Source: Citrifermentans bemidjiense Bem
Lineage (GTDB): Bacteria; Desulfobacterota; Desulfuromonadia; Geobacterales; Geobacteraceae
Length of the DNA: 64,000 nucleotides
Assembly: GCF_000020725.1 (NCBI RefSeq)
Contig: NC_011146.1
Span: 3,595,501-3,659,500, forward strand
Direction of reading: 5' to 3'
The translations under genes and the position numbers were made by a program. The notes under the pieces are model-generated. The model was not told the origin of the DNA and made no database searches. It saw nothing but the letters and a program-made list of their open reading frames with translations. Each line of letters opens with the position of its first letter. Position 1 is the stretch's first letter. Below are positions 1 to 8,777 of this stretch, in pieces.

Positions 1-91
1 CATCCCGGCGTGCTGCGATCCCTGCCCCGGGAAAATGAATGCAAAAGATTGCATAAATTACCTCTTTTCTGTTTAGTGCAGCGACTGTGCA

Positions 92-180
92 CCTCCCCCT
101 GGAGGGGGGAGGCCGGGAGGGGGGAAGTCGTATCGAGCCGCTACGCGCCCCCTCCCTGTCCCTCCCCCTCCGGGGGAGGG
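92..180. repeat. GC-rich dyads downstream of fabH
   Basis: Bases 1-199 hold no gene I can support. Two short palindromes are visible: a C5/G6 dyad at about 92-113 and CTCCCCCTCCGGGGGAG at 163-179. The second half of the stretch repeats the CCTCCC/GGGAGG theme. This looks like an intergenic repeat rather than a rho-independent terminator, because no T-run follows on either strand. Function unknown. Confidence 0.45.
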
Positions 181-199
181 AACGTCGATGGGAGACTAT

Positions 200-1180
200 C
201 TACCAGCGGATCAGGGAGGCGCCCCAGGTGAGGCCGCCGCCGAAGGCGTCGATAAGCAGGATGTCCCCTTCCTTGAGCCGGCCGGCGCGCACCGCCTCGT
301 CCAACGCGATCGGGATCGACGCAGCCGAGGTGTTGCCGTAGCGGTCCAGGTTGACGAAGACGCGCTCGCCGGTGATGCCGAGCCTCTTGCCGATGGAATC
401 GACGATCCTCTGGTTGGCCTGGTGCGGGATGAAAAGGGAGACGTCATCGGGGGTGAGCCCGTTTGCCGCAAGCGCCTCCTGGGCGACCTCGCCCATGGCG
501 CGCACCGCCAGCTTGAACACCTCGTTCCCCTGCATGGTCAGGTAGACCAGGCGGTCGTCCAGGTTCTTCTGGGTCGCCGGGTTGCGGCTACCGGCCCCCT
601 TCTGGTACAGGATCTCCCAGTAGTTGCCGTCGCTGTGCATGTGGGTGGAGAGGATGCCGCTCTCACCTTCGACCGCCTCCAGGACCACCGCGCCGGAACC
701 GTCCCCGAAAAGAAGGCAGGTGTTGCGGTCGGTCCAGTCCACGATGCGGGAAAGGACCTCGGCGCCGATGACCAGCGCCTTTTTGACCTTGCCGGAAAGG
801 ATGTATTTCTCGGCGGTGGCTAAGGCGTAGATGAAACCGGAGCAGGCGGCGGAGAGGTCGAAGCAGAATGCGTTGGGGGCCTTGATGATCTGTTGCACGA
901 TGCAGGCGGTAGCGGGGAAGGGGAAGTCGGGGGTCAGGGTGCCGACCACTATGAGGTCGAGTTCTTCCGGCGCCACCCCCGCTGCCTCCAGCGCCCTTTG
1001 TGCCGCCAGCGCCGCGAAGGTCGAGGTGAACTCCCCTTCCGAGGCGATGCGCCTCTCCCGGATCCCGGTACGGGAGACGATCCATTCGTCGCTGGTGTCC
1101 ACCATTTTTTCAATGTCGAAATTGGTCAGTACTTTCTGCGGCACGGCGGAGCCGGTACCGGTGATCTTCGGACGAATCAT
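200..1180 (-). CDS. fabH: Beta-ketoacyl-ACP synthase III (FabH)
   Basis: FabH condenses acetyl-CoA (or another acyl-CoA) with malonyl-ACP to start type II fatty acid synthesis in the cytoplasm. The 326-residue length is typical. The catalytic triad is visible: Cys in DLSAACSGF (about residue 113), His in FIPHQANQR (about 253) and Asn in YGNTSAAS (about 283). The ATG overlaps the plsX stop (ATGA), so the two genes are probably translationally coupled. Gene order yceD-rpmF-plsX-fabH is the classical bacterial arrangement. The next fatty-acid gene, if present, lies beyond the left edge. Confidence 0.97.
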   Translation of the reverse strand: MIRPKITGTGSAVPQKVLTNFDIEKMVDTSDEWIVSRTGIRERRIASEGEFTSTFAALAAQRALEAAGVAPEELDLIVVGTLTPDFPFPATACIVQQIIKAPNAFCFDLSAACSGFIYALATAEKYILSGKVKKALVIGAEVLSRIVDWTDRNTCLLFGDGSGAVVLEAVEGESGILSTHMHSDGNYWEILYQKGAGSRNPATQKNLDDRLVYLTMQGNEVFKLAVRAMGEVAQEALAANGLTPDDVSLFIPHQANQRIVDSIGKRLGITGERVFVNLDRYGNTSAASIPIALDEAVRAGRLKEGDILLIDAFGGGLTWGASLIRW

Positions 1181-2235
1181 GAAGCAACCCTTTCTGTTCC
1201 TGCGTCGGGCGCCGGGGCGCCCTCACGCTCACGTGCGTCGCCGGGGAAACTCTCGTTGAGCTTCTCGGCCATGCGGCCGTTAACCCCCTTGAGCGCATAT
1301 TCATGAGCAAAGCGGATAGCGTTTTTGATTGCTTTGGGATTGGAACCGCCGTGGCAGATCATGCCGACGCCGTTGATCCCAAGCAGGGGCGCGCCGCCAT
1401 ACTCTGCGTAGTCTACGGTTTTCTTGAAGTTATTGAAGGCCTTGCGGCTTAGGAGGTAGCCGATCTGGGACAGGAAGCTGCTTTTGATCTCGGCCTTGAG
1501 CATCTTGCCTACGGCCTCTGCGAGTCCTTCGGAGAGTTTCAGCGCGACGTTGCCGACGAAGCCGTCGCAAACAACCACATCGACCGAGCCGTTGAAGATG
1601 TCCCGCCCCTCGACGTAGCCGATGTAGTTGATCGGTTTTTCGCGCAAGAGGGCGCTGGTTTCGCGGGTGAGCTCGTTCCCCTTGCTCGCCTCCTCGCCGT
1701 TGGAAAGGAGGCCGACCTTGGGGTTGTCGACCCCCATGACGAACCTGGCGTACACCTCGCCCATGACGGCGAACTGCACCAGGTGTATCGGCTTGCAGTC
1801 GACGTTGCCGCCGACGTCGAGCACTAGGGTCTTGCCGGAGACGGTGGGAAAAAGCTGGGCGATCGCGGCGCGGTCTATCCCCTTCATCCTTTTCAGCACG
1901 AACATGCCGGCAGCCATGGTGGCGCCCGAGTTGCCGGCGCTTACCACGGCTACAGCCTCGCCCCCTTTGACCAGCTCAAAGGCGATGCGGATGGAGGAGT
2001 CCTTCTTCTTGCGTACCGCGTCGGAGGCGGAGTCGTGCATGCCGACCACTTCGGAGGCATGCCAGACCTCGATGTCGAGTCCCTTGCAGTCGTAGCGGGC
2101 CAGTTCAGCCCGAACCTTTTCGGCGTCTCCGACCAGGGTGACCGGCACGCCGAATTCCCTGGCCGCAGCTACTGCACCTTCTACTTCAACATGAGGGGCG
2201 TTGTCGCCCCCCATTACATCGACAGCAACTCTCAT
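1177..2235 (-). CDS. plsX: Phosphate acyltransferase PlsX
   Basis: PlsX converts acyl-ACP to acyl-phosphate, the acyl donor for PlsY in phospholipid synthesis. The start was placed at the ATG of [14 protein letters not shown], the conserved N-terminus of the family. An in-frame upstream GTG would add 11 unconserved residues. The protein is 352 aa, the usual size. It lies 54 nt after rpmF and overlaps fabH by 4 nt. The C-terminal 20 or so residues ([14 protein letters not shown]) are low-complexity. Confidence 0.96.
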   Translation of the reverse strand: MRVAVDVMGGDNAPHVEVEGAVAAAREFGVPVTLVGDAEKVRAELARYDCKGLDIEVWHASEVVGMHDSASDAVRKKKDSSIRIAFELVKGGEAVAVVSAGNSGATMAAGMFVLKRMKGIDRAAIAQLFPTVSGKTLVLDVGGNVDCKPIHLVQFAVMGEVYARFVMGVDNPKVGLLSNGEEASKGNELTRETSALLREKPINYIGYVEGRDIFNGSVDVVVCDGFVGNVALKLSEGLAEAVGKMLKAEIKSSFLSQIGYLLSRKAFNNFKKTVDYAEYGGAPLLGINGVGMICHGGSNPKAIKNAIRFAHEYALKGVNGRMAEKLNESFPGDAREREGAPAPDAGTERVAS

Positions 2236-2289
2236 ATTTCCCCTGGGGAATGTATTCCGTACAGTCACGACAGTGTGAAACCGAGAAGA

Positions 2290-2472
2290 CTAGAGTTCTT
2301 CGGCTTTCAGCACCTGGCGTCCCTTGTAGGTGCCGCAGGAGGGGCAGACGCAATGCGGGAGCTTGGGGGCTTTGCACTGGGGGCAGGTCGAGACAGTGGG
2401 AGGAGTCAGGAAGTCGTGTGCACGCCTCATGTTCTTGCGCGACTTGGAGGTCTTCTTCTTAGGTACAGCCAT
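2290..2472 (-). CDS. rpmF: 50S ribosomal protein L32
   Basis: Small basic ribosomal protein of 60 aa starting [13 protein letters not shown]. It carries a four-cysteine zinc ribbon (CPQC ... CPSC, residues 27-46), so it is the zinc-binding (C+) form. It follows yceD by 15 nt and precedes plsX, as in many bacteria. Confidence 0.97.
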   Translation of the reverse strand: MAVPKKKTSKSRKNMRRAHDFLTPPTVSTCPQCKAPKLPHCVCPSCGTYKGRQVLKAEEL

Positions 2473-2487
2473 GGTAATTCTCCTTTT

Positions 2488-3024
2488 TTACTTTTCTATC
2501 TTGATCTTCTTCAGGGCGGCCATCTTCAAATTAATCCCGCCGCGATCGCAGCCGCATTCTCCGGCGTTAAGGTCAGCGCCGCACTGCGGACAAAGCCCCA
2601 GGCACGACTCTTTGCACAAAGGCTTATAGGGTATCTCCAGCATGACCTGTTCCGCGATCTCGGGTGTCAGGTCGATCTCGTCGCCGCTGTAGCTGGCGGA
2701 GATCAGTTCCTCGTCGGAGAGTTCAACTTCCTCGTCGAGCTCCTCACCTTTGGCTTCCGTATAGAAGATGGTGAACTCCGAGGAGACGGAGGACTGGTAC
2801 TCGGCAAGGCAGCGCGAGCAGGTAAGCCTGACTGCCGTTTCCACCTTGCCGGCCGCCCTTACGTGGTCGTATTCCCAGACCGCCGAAACTTGGGCTGTGA
2901 CCGGTGCGGTGAAGCTGCACTCGCCTGCCTTTTCCATCTCCATCAGGGTGGGAAAGTGGGAGGCTGGCTCAACTTCGGAGAGGTCGACCTGCTTCTTCTT
3001 AACCTTCTCGATCTCTATCTTCAA
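2488..3024 (-). CDS. YceD/DUF177 family protein
   Basis: First gene of the rpmF-plsX-fabH operon. The DUF177 family is linked to 23S rRNA/50S maturation and is nearly always next to rpmF. Cysteine pairs are visible at CSRC in the middle and CKESC...CPQCG...CGC near the C-terminus, suggesting metal binding. The start was set at a TTG (MKIEIEKVKKK) because GGGGGAG sits 6 nt upstream. The earlier in-frame TTG at 3045 is almost at the predicted transcription start. Length about 178 aa. Confidence 0.85.
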   Translation of the reverse strand: MKIEIEKVKKKQVDLSEVEPASHFPTLMEMEKAGECSFTAPVTAQVSAVWEYDHVRAAGKVETAVRLTCSRCLAEYQSSVSSEFTIFYTEAKGEELDEEVELSDEELISASYSGDEIDLTPEIAEQVMLEIPYKPLCKESCLGLCPQCGADLNAGECGCDRGGINLKMAALKKIKIEK

Positions 3025-3053
3025 GACGGTCTCCCCCTTTTTCAAAGTTTCTC

Positions 3054-3081
3054 AGTATATAGATGGCGACTTTTTTGTCAA
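3054..3081 (-). promoter_or_regulatory. Sigma-70 promoter for yceD-rpmF-plsX-fabH
   Basis: Reading the minus strand: TTGACA (3081-3076), a 16-nt spacer, then TATACT (3059-3054). The -35 is perfect and the -10 matches 5 of 6. Transcription would start near 3047, about 23 nt before the TTG start chosen for yceD. Confidence 0.75.
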
Positions 3082-3129
3082 GGCAAATCTGAGGAACGAT
3101 ACGCCTATCACAGCCCCATTGTCAGGGCT

Positions 3130-4011
3130 TTACCAACCCAACTTGTAGTCGAGACTGACGCCACTGTCTGAGCCGGAAAACTGTTCCAGTTGCTGCTCGG
3201 CCCGCTCACTCAGAGCGCCGAAAATCCTGCTCTTCTTCCTGGGAGGACTTATCAGCTCGGGCTCACCCTTGATACCCCCCAGCCGCCCGGCTTCCTCGAC
3301 TGCGTCCTGCAGGGTGCCGATCCGGTCCACGAGCTTTGCAGCCAGCGCCTGCTCTCCGGAAAAGATCCTGCCGTCGGCGATGGCGCGCACCTGTTCGACC
3401 GGAAGCTTCCTTCCCTCGGCGACCGCCTTTATAAACTGCTGGTGCGTGCTGTCGATCACCCCCTGCAGCATCCCCCTCTCCTCGTCGCTCATGGTGCGGA
3501 CCGGGGAGCCTACGTCCTTGAACTTGCCGGTCTTGATGGTGAAGGCCTTCAGCCCCACCTTGTCCATCAGCCCCTCGATGTTGGAGAACTTCATCAGGAC
3601 GCCAATGCTCCCGGTGATGGTGCCGGGGTTGGCGTAGATGAGGGTAGCCGGCGCAGCCGCGTAGTATCCACCCGAAGCGGCGACGCTCCCCATGGAGACC
3701 ACCACCTTCTTCACCTTCGCCACCCCCTTCACGGCAGCGTAGATCTCCTGGGAGGGGCCGACGACACCGCCCGGCGAGTCGATGCGCAAAACCACCGCCT
3801 TCACCCGCTCGTCCTTTTTCAGCTCGCGCAGCTGCCGCACCGTCTCCTGCCCGTCGACGATCAGCCCCTTCAGTTCGACCAGGCCGACCCCGTCGCCCTT
3901 CAAGCTATCCCCGTCGTTCAATAACACTTTGACGACGCCGACACAGAAAAGGAAAAGAAGCAACACCCCTGCTATAAACAAGGAGCCATAGAACATGCAT
4001 CCCTTTTTCAT
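3130..4011 (-). CDS. sppA: Signal peptide peptidase SppA
   Basis: Membrane-anchored serine protease that degrades cleaved signal peptides. The start is the ATG of MKKGCMFYG, giving 293 aa with one N-terminal membrane helix (FYGSLFIAGVLLLFLFCVGVV). Motifs of the short SppA form are seen: the nucleophile serine region GSVAASGGYY (about 120-130), GSIGV, and the general-base lysine in IKTGKFKDVGSP. A longer in-frame start would add 13 unlikely residues ahead of the membrane helix. Confidence 0.93.
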   Translation of the reverse strand: MKKGCMFYGSLFIAGVLLLFLFCVGVVKVLLNDGDSLKGDGVGLVELKGLIVDGQETVRQLRELKKDERVKAVVLRIDSPGGVVGPSQEIYAAVKGVAKVKKVVVSMGSVAASGGYYAAAPATLIYANPGTITGSIGVLMKFSNIEGLMDKVGLKAFTIKTGKFKDVGSPVRTMSDEERGMLQGVIDSTHQQFIKAVAEGRKLPVEQVRAIADGRIFSGEQALAAKLVDRIGTLQDAVEEAGRLGGIKGEPELISPPRKKSRIFGALSERAEQQLEQFSGSDSGVSLDYKLGW

Positions 4012-4094
4012 TCTTCCTCCTAAAAGCTGACCTGCAGTTGGCGAACACAATCAGGCAGCTGCTTTGGTGTAAACTCAATCCCGCAGTTTTTTCC

Positions 4095-4124
4095 TTGTCA
4101 TAGGCGCAGCCGTTATCCTATATC
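4095..4124 (+). promoter_or_regulatory. Possible sigma-70 promoter for the YfcE-type gene
   Basis: TTGTCA (4095-4100), an 18-nt spacer and TATATC (4119-4124) lie about 115 nt before the start codon. The fit is moderate, and the spacing is one base longer than ideal. Confidence 0.35.
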
Positions 4125-4239
4125 TGTAATGCGCGCATGACAAAGCCGGACGCTGCGGCACCAACAACTCTACACTATGAGCGGTCACGCGCAAAAACAA
4201 AATAACCAGCGCGAATCCGCAGCAACGAGAAGAGGAGCT

Positions 4240-4704
4240 ATGAGACTACTTGTTATCTCTGACAGCCACGGCAATTACGCACATGCCTTCAGGGCGCATC
4301 AGATGGCCGGCGATGTCGACGGGATAATCCATTTGGGAGACGGCTCCGAGGATGCACGCATGCTGGAAGAAGTGCTGGGAGTGACGGTACACAAGGTGGC
4401 GGGCAACTGCGACTTCGACCGCGGTCTCCCGGCGGAGCTCACCTTGGAACTGGGCGAGTGCCGCATCCTGGCGACGCACGGCAACAGGGAGCGGGTGAAA
4501 AGCGGGTTGAAGGAGCTGATCGGCAAGGGGATCGAGGCGAAAGCTTCCGTGGTGCTCTACGGCCACACGCACCTACCGGCGGTCGAGGCGGCGCAAGGCA
4601 TGCTGCTCGTCAACCCCGGTCCGTTAAAAGAAGGGTTAGCGGGAAGCTTCGCCATCGTCACCATTCACGGCGCGACGGCGAGCGCGAAGTTGTACCCTAT
4701 CTAG
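4240..4704 (+). CDS. YfcE/MJ0936-type metallophosphoesterase
   Basis: Small (154 aa) calcineurin-like phosphodiesterase. The metal-binding blocks appear in order: SDSHGN, HLGD, GNCD, THGN and GHTH. The start is the ATG at 4240, preceded by GAGGAG at good spacing; 21 further in-frame upstream residues do not look coding. Its 3' end overlaps the convergent gene at 4701 by 4 nt. The substrate cannot be told from sequence; relatives hydrolyse model phosphodiesters or act on nucleotide second messengers. Confidence 0.92.
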   Translation: MRLLVISDSHGNYAHAFRAHQMAGDVDGIIHLGDGSEDARMLEEVLGVTVHKVAGNCDFDRGLPAELTLELGECRILATHGNRERVKSGLKELIGKGIEAKASVVLYGHTHLPAVEAAQGMLLVNPGPLKEGLAGSFAIVTIHGATASAKLYPI

Positions 4705-5090
4705 CAGCCGCAGCCGCAGTTATGGCAGACCTTGCGGTTCTCGCTGTCGGGGGGGACCGTTTCCGGCGCGAACGCAATGCGGTTCACGGCGCGCCTGATG
4801 TCTTCGAGCGGGTCGAGGTGGGGGCTCTGGCCGATGACGTGTCCCACGCAGACGTTGCTTATCCCGTCCGAAGGGGAAGCGATCCTCACCGAATTCAAAA
4901 GGTCGCCGTAGCTCTTCACCTCGATGACCTCGCCGCAGGCGACACCGCGCTCCAGCGTAATGCCGAAGCGCTCCAGCTCCTGCGCCAGTTCCGCGAAAAA
5001 CAGATCGAACGTCACCCCGCCGAGGGGGCTTTCCCACTCCGGCCTGCTTTGCGTCCGCCCGTAGCAGGTGAGCCTCATTTGTTTTGCCAT
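4701..5090 (-). CDS. Conserved hypothetical protein with Cys-rich tail
   Basis: 129-residue soluble protein that I do not recognise. The start is the ATG of MAKQMRLTCYGRTQ. The body is acidic and mixed alpha/beta, with no signal peptide or membrane helix. The last eight residues, CHNCGCGC, contain five cysteines, suggesting metal or cluster binding. Upstream in-frame codons run into a G-rich repeat and were excluded. Confidence 0.7.
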   Translation of the reverse strand: MAKQMRLTCYGRTQSRPEWESPLGGVTFDLFFAELAQELERFGITLERGVACGEVIEVKSYGDLLNSVRIASPSDGISNVCVGHVIGQSPHLDPLEDIRRAVNRIAFAPETVPPDSENRKVCHNCGCGC

Positions 5091-5109
5091 TCTTAAACCT
5101 CGTAAAAAA

Positions 5110-5231
5110 CAGGGACTGGGGGCTAGGGGCTGGGGGCTGGCAAAATCAAAAGCCGACCCATCCCGGAGCACTTCGTCCCTATTATATTAATTACTCGCAA
5201 TTACCAACCAGTCCCTAGTCCCTAGCCCCTG
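5110..5231. repeat. G-rich imperfect inverted repeat, copy 1
   Basis: The left arm (about 5112-5140) is built from GGGGCTRG-like units. The right arm (about 5208-5231) is the inverted counterpart, CCCTAGTCCCTAGCCCCT. About 65 nt of AT-richer sequence lies between. The left arm has four G-runs separated by 2-3 nt, a G-quadruplex pattern. A second copy of the pair lies at 24319-24406. The right arm overlaps the 3' end of the receiver gene. Confidence 0.65.
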
Positions 5232-5604
5232 CCTTTCGATGCATGGAGCTGAAGATCATGTCCAGTACCGCCTTTTGCTTGGCCTCATACTTGTTCAATA
5301 CAGCGAGACAGGTTCCCATCGGGAACTGCTCGTGCAGGTAGTCCGAATCACGCCCCGACAATATCACGATCCTGTTCTTGTCCATTCCTAAAGAGACCGC
5401 GTAGTTGAGAATCTTGGTCCCATCCAGCATCGGCATTTCCAGGTCGACCAGCAGCAGGTCGATATCCTGTTCCTTGAGTGCGGTGAGCGCCTCCAAGGGA
5501 TCGGTACACCCCACCACATCCAGAAGTGGATAGAGAGCCCGTATCTTGTCAGTCAATGCCCCAATGAAAGGTGCATCGTCATCCACAATAAGAATCTTTC
5601 CCAT
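5215..5604 (-). CDS. Single-domain response regulator (receiver only)
   Basis: A 129-residue CheY-like receiver with no output domain. The acidic pair is in ILIVDDD, the phosphoacceptor Asp in LLLVDLEMPMLDG (about residue 53), the switch Ser in VILSGRDS and the Lys in VLNKYEA. It is the last gene of the operon that starts at 10613, 16 nt after the binding-protein gene. The partner kinase is not adjacent. Its C-terminus overlaps the right arm of the G-rich repeat. Confidence 0.9.
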   Translation of the reverse strand: MGKILIVDDDAPFIGALTDKIRALYPLLDVVGCTDPLEALTALKEQDIDLLLVDLEMPMLDGTKILNYAVSLGMDKNRIVILSGRDSDYLHEQFPMGTCLAVLNKYEAKQKAVLDMIFSSMHRKAGARD

Positions 5605-5620
5605 CGATACCTCAACCTAT

Positions 5621-6583
5621 CTATTTAAGAACCCGGGTCGCTGCGGTGAGCACCGGGAAGGGGACGTTCAAGTCCATGGACTTGGCTGCTTTCATGTTGA
5701 CGATCAAGTCAACGCGTTTGGGGGTCACTACCGGGAGCTGCCCGGGCCTCTTTCCCGCCAGTATGCGAGCTACGTACTCGGCGGCCACTTGCCCCTGCTC
5801 GACCGGGTCTGCCTCAAGCGAGATAGTCGCCCCCTTGTGCGCCGCCCCGGGCATCTGCGAGATCACCGGGATTCTCAGGTCGGTGGCGCGGTGCACGATC
5901 TTCTCGAAATTGCGGCTGCCCACGGTGCACTCGGTCACATAGATGCAGTCTACACGGGAAGCGAAAAGCGACGCAAGCGCGGCATCGAACCCCGCCGAGG
6001 AAGCGAGGTTCGCCTCTACCACGACCATTCCTGCTTGCGCGGCTATCCTGCGGGCCTCTTTCAATTGCACCTGCGACCCTTCTTCCCTGCTGGCGCAGAC
6101 AACACCCAGCGACCGGATCGGCTTGAGATCCATGGCGGTCTTGACCAGGGTGACCAGGGGGACCTTGGAACTGACCCCGGCGATGTTGCGCCCGCTCGAT
6201 ACCATGCTCTTCGCCACCCCGGTCTCGACCGGCCCGTAGACGTCGGCATAGACTATCGGGATATCGTGCGACTCGCGCAGCGCGGCCAATGCGGCGGAAG
6301 TCCCGTAAGCGACGATGACGTCGGCGCCGATGGCGTTGAACTTGCGGATGCTGTTGGACCAGGAGATGAGATCGGGGTTGGGGGTCTGGGTGATGACTTC
6401 GACGTTGCTTTGGTCATACCCCTTGAGCACAAGCGCCTTCACGAAGGCCTTGTGGGCATCGCGGTAGCGCGGCAGATCGCAGGTCAGAAGCGCGGCGACC
6501 AGTTTTCCGGCCGCGCGGGAGTCCGACGCCGGGACGAGGGCGCATATCACAATCAGCAGGAGTATGAAGCGGATCGATTTCAG
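5621..6583 (-). CDS. ABC transporter substrate-binding protein (TrpX/COG2984-like)
   Basis: Periplasmic binding protein of the ABC_sub_bind type, often linked to aromatic amino acids or to sensing. The body starts at about residue 30 with AGKLVAALLTCDLPRYRDA. The first GTG (6550) falls inside a hydrophobic run. Reading upstream in frame to a CTG at 6583 gives LKSIRFILLLIVICALVPAS, a good signal peptide, with GAGGAG 8 nt before the CTG. I therefore propose a CTG start and 320 aa. It lies 22 nt after the porin gene, and no permease gene is nearby. Confidence 0.8.
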   Translation of the reverse strand: MKSIRFILLLIVICALVPASDSRAAGKLVAALLTCDLPRYRDAHKAFVKALVLKGYDQSNVEVITQTPNPDLISWSNSIRKFNAIGADVIVAYGTSAALAALRESHDIPIVYADVYGPVETGVAKSMVSSGRNIAGVSSKVPLVTLVKTAMDLKPIRSLGVVCASREEGSQVQLKEARRIAAQAGMVVVEANLASSAGFDAALASLFASRVDCIYVTECTVGSRNFEKIVHRATDLRIPVISQMPGAAHKGATISLEADPVEQGQVAAEYVARILAGKRPGQLPVVTPKRVDLIVNMKAAKSMDLNVPFPVLTAATRVLK

Positions 6584-6605
6584 GGTACCTGCTCCTCGTT
6601 CTTAA

Positions 6606-8762
6606 TCACCACTTGGCCGCGACCACGGCTACTATCGCATGAGCCGAGCCGTTGAAGGCGCTGTTTTCTGCTTTCTTGTCTTCGTAATCCCTGAAGGTGT
6701 ACTCAAGCGAGGTCGACAACACCTGGTTGAAGCGGTACTCCCCCCGCGCCGAAACGGTGCGTTGGACGGCACGCGAGGTGCTCAACTCGCCGATCCCCGC
6801 GGTGCTCCCAGGTATGCCCACTGTGAAGACGGCAGGGTCGGGGCTGAAGATCGAGGTCGACTCGATTTGCTGCAGCAAAAGCGAGAGGTCGAGCTTTTCG
6901 GTCGCAGCATACGCAGCGTTGAGGGAATAGACATGGGCCCGGTTCACGTACTTGGCACCTGACTGGCTAGGGACAAAGACCCCGGTAAAGAACACCGGCT
7001 GATCGATCTTGTTGCGCAGGTAGGAGTAGTTCGCCCCCAAGGTCAGCCTGTGCACCGGAACCACCCATGCCCCTATGTTCGAGTTCTCGCTGCGCTTGTC
7101 TCTGAAGGAGAGGGGAGCGGCGGTGTAGCTGACCGGGTCGGGATTCGCCCGGTTCAACAGCACCAGGTAGTGCGGCACCTCGTCGTTTTTGTCATGCCTG
7201 AAGAGGGCGTGGCCCGTCAATCCCCATACGTTGCTGCGCGTGTAGTTCGCCAGAAGCTTACCCTCGCGCCTTTCCCCAAACGACTCTCCATAGGAAGGAT
7301 TGTCACTCGTGGCGTAGGACAGATGGGCGCTGGTGCGCAGCCCCTTGATCGGGCGGTAGTGGACCGCGAGCGATCCGGTGTTGGTGTTGGTATTCTCCGG
7401 CAGGGCCCAACTGCTCTCGGACGGGAACAGGGAAACGTGCTTTCTCTGCAGGAACTCTCCGCGGTACTCACCCACCAGCGAGAGGTTTAGCCGCGGCTTG
7501 TAGGAGACGGAGGCTATGACGAGATCCTTCACCGTGTCGACGGGAGGGCGCGACAGCGCTGCGGGAAGAAGCAGGTTTGAACTTAGGACCGCGCCGCGGT
7601 TTCCGTGCTCCACCTCCTGGCGCCGGTATCTGATGGAAAAGGTGTACTCGCGGTCGGGCGTATAGACGAAGTCGCCGGCGGCGTTTTGCAGATAGGTCCT
7701 GGCGTGCTGTACCCCGACGGTGTCGGTCAGCTTGGAAAGATTCTCGCGCTGTTCCACCGAGTAGGAGGCGCCGGTTACCAGCCCGCCGGACATGGAGCTG
7801 TGCAGCTTTATCGTGTGCGAGTAAAAACGGCTGTCGGGGTTTTCGTTGTGCTGCTGCGCCCCTGCCAGAGTTAGGGGATTTCCGGCCAGATCGGGACGTG
7901 CCACGTAGTCGGCGACCGGGGTGGAGAGCTTGTCCTCGAAGCTGCGGAATTTGAAATCGTAGATGACGTCCACCAGCCCGAGATGGGCGTCGAAACCCAG
8001 GCGCCCTTCCTGGACCTGCTGATTCACCGGCCTTGCCTGCGCGAAGACCCGGTTCACCGTCCCCTCGAAGGAGGCGTCGGAGAAGATCTGCTGCACGCTC
8101 CCCTCCCTCTGGTAGCGCCAGTAGCCAAGGTTCAGGTGCATTGGAAAGTCGTGCAGACGGTAGCGGAAGTCGGCCCGGTCCTGCACCACGCTGACGCCGT
8201 ACTTGGCGCCGGCGTCGAGCTGTATCGGCTCATAGGTCGCTAAGCCGCCGCTGTTTGACCCTGACTGAAAAGAAGGGGAGAACAGGATTTCGCGGTCCAG
8301 GTTGTGGTAGAGCGACTCGGTCCTCAGATGCAGGCGGTAGTCGCCGCGGTAGTCGAGGATCAGGTCGCCGTGATAGTCGTTTTCGTTGAGGTAGAACCCT
8401 TCCAGCTCGAGGTTGCTGTCCTTTTCCATGTGCCGGTAAAACACGCCGCCACTGCGGCTGGATTCCGAGAAGCCGTACTCAAGGGCTCGCCCGGCGTTTC
8501 GATCCTTGAAAAGCCAGTTGTACCCGAGCGAGCCTCCCTTTTGCTCCAGCACCTCGACCTGCCGGTCGTACTCGGCCGGGAGCGGGTTCAGGTCCACCAG
8601 CAGCTGCGGCTCCGGCTCGGGGGGCGCCTCCAAAAGGTCTGCGTCCGCCACCGGCACCTCGATTATGTCCCCCTCTGCCGCGCAGACGCTGCCGGCTGCC
8701 AGCAGCAGCAAGATAAGAGGCGAGATTACGGCAGATACAAGATCAAGAGGCTTGTTCACCAT
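6606..8762 (-). CDS. MtrB/PioB-like outer-membrane beta-barrel porin
   Basis: 718-residue predicted outer-membrane barrel. The signal peptide (about residues 1-29) ends VCA|AEGD. Many alternating hydrophobic/aromatic strands follow, such as YRLHLRTESLYHNLD and YTFSIRYRRQEVEHG, and the last residue is Trp, a typical BAM signal. Placement directly after a decaheme cytochrome suggests a porin-cytochrome conduit carrying electrons across the outer membrane, as in MtrAB, PioAB or MtoAB. Unlike Shewanella MtrB, no CXXC is seen near the N-terminus. Family assignment is inferred from context and barrel features. Confidence 0.78.
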   Translation of the reverse strand: MVNKPLDLVSAVISPLILLLLAAGSVCAAEGDIIEVPVADADLLEAPPEPEPQLLVDLNPLPAEYDRQVEVLEQKGGSLGYNWLFKDRNAGRALEYGFSESSRSGGVFYRHMEKDSNLELEGFYLNENDYHGDLILDYRGDYRLHLRTESLYHNLDREILFSPSFQSGSNSGGLATYEPIQLDAGAKYGVSVVQDRADFRYRLHDFPMHLNLGYWRYQREGSVQQIFSDASFEGTVNRVFAQARPVNQQVQEGRLGFDAHLGLVDVIYDFKFRSFEDKLSTPVADYVARPDLAGNPLTLAGAQQHNENPDSRFYSHTIKLHSSMSGGLVTGASYSVEQRENLSKLTDTVGVQHARTYLQNAAGDFVYTPDREYTFSIRYRRQEVEHGNRGAVLSSNLLLPAALSRPPVDTVKDLVIASVSYKPRLNLSLVGEYRGEFLQRKHVSLFPSESSWALPENTNTNTGSLAVHYRPIKGLRTSAHLSYATSDNPSYGESFGERREGKLLANYTRSNVWGLTGHALFRHDKNDEVPHYLVLLNRANPDPVSYTAAPLSFRDKRSENSNIGAWVVPVHRLTLGANYSYLRNKIDQPVFFTGVFVPSQSGAKYVNRAHVYSLNAAYAATEKLDLSLLLQQIESTSIFSPDPAVFTVGIPGSTAGIGELSTSRAVQRTVSARGEYRFNQVLSTSLEYTFRDYEDKKAENSAFNGSAHAIVAVVAAKW

Positions 8763-8777
8763 CCGGCTCCTTTGCGT

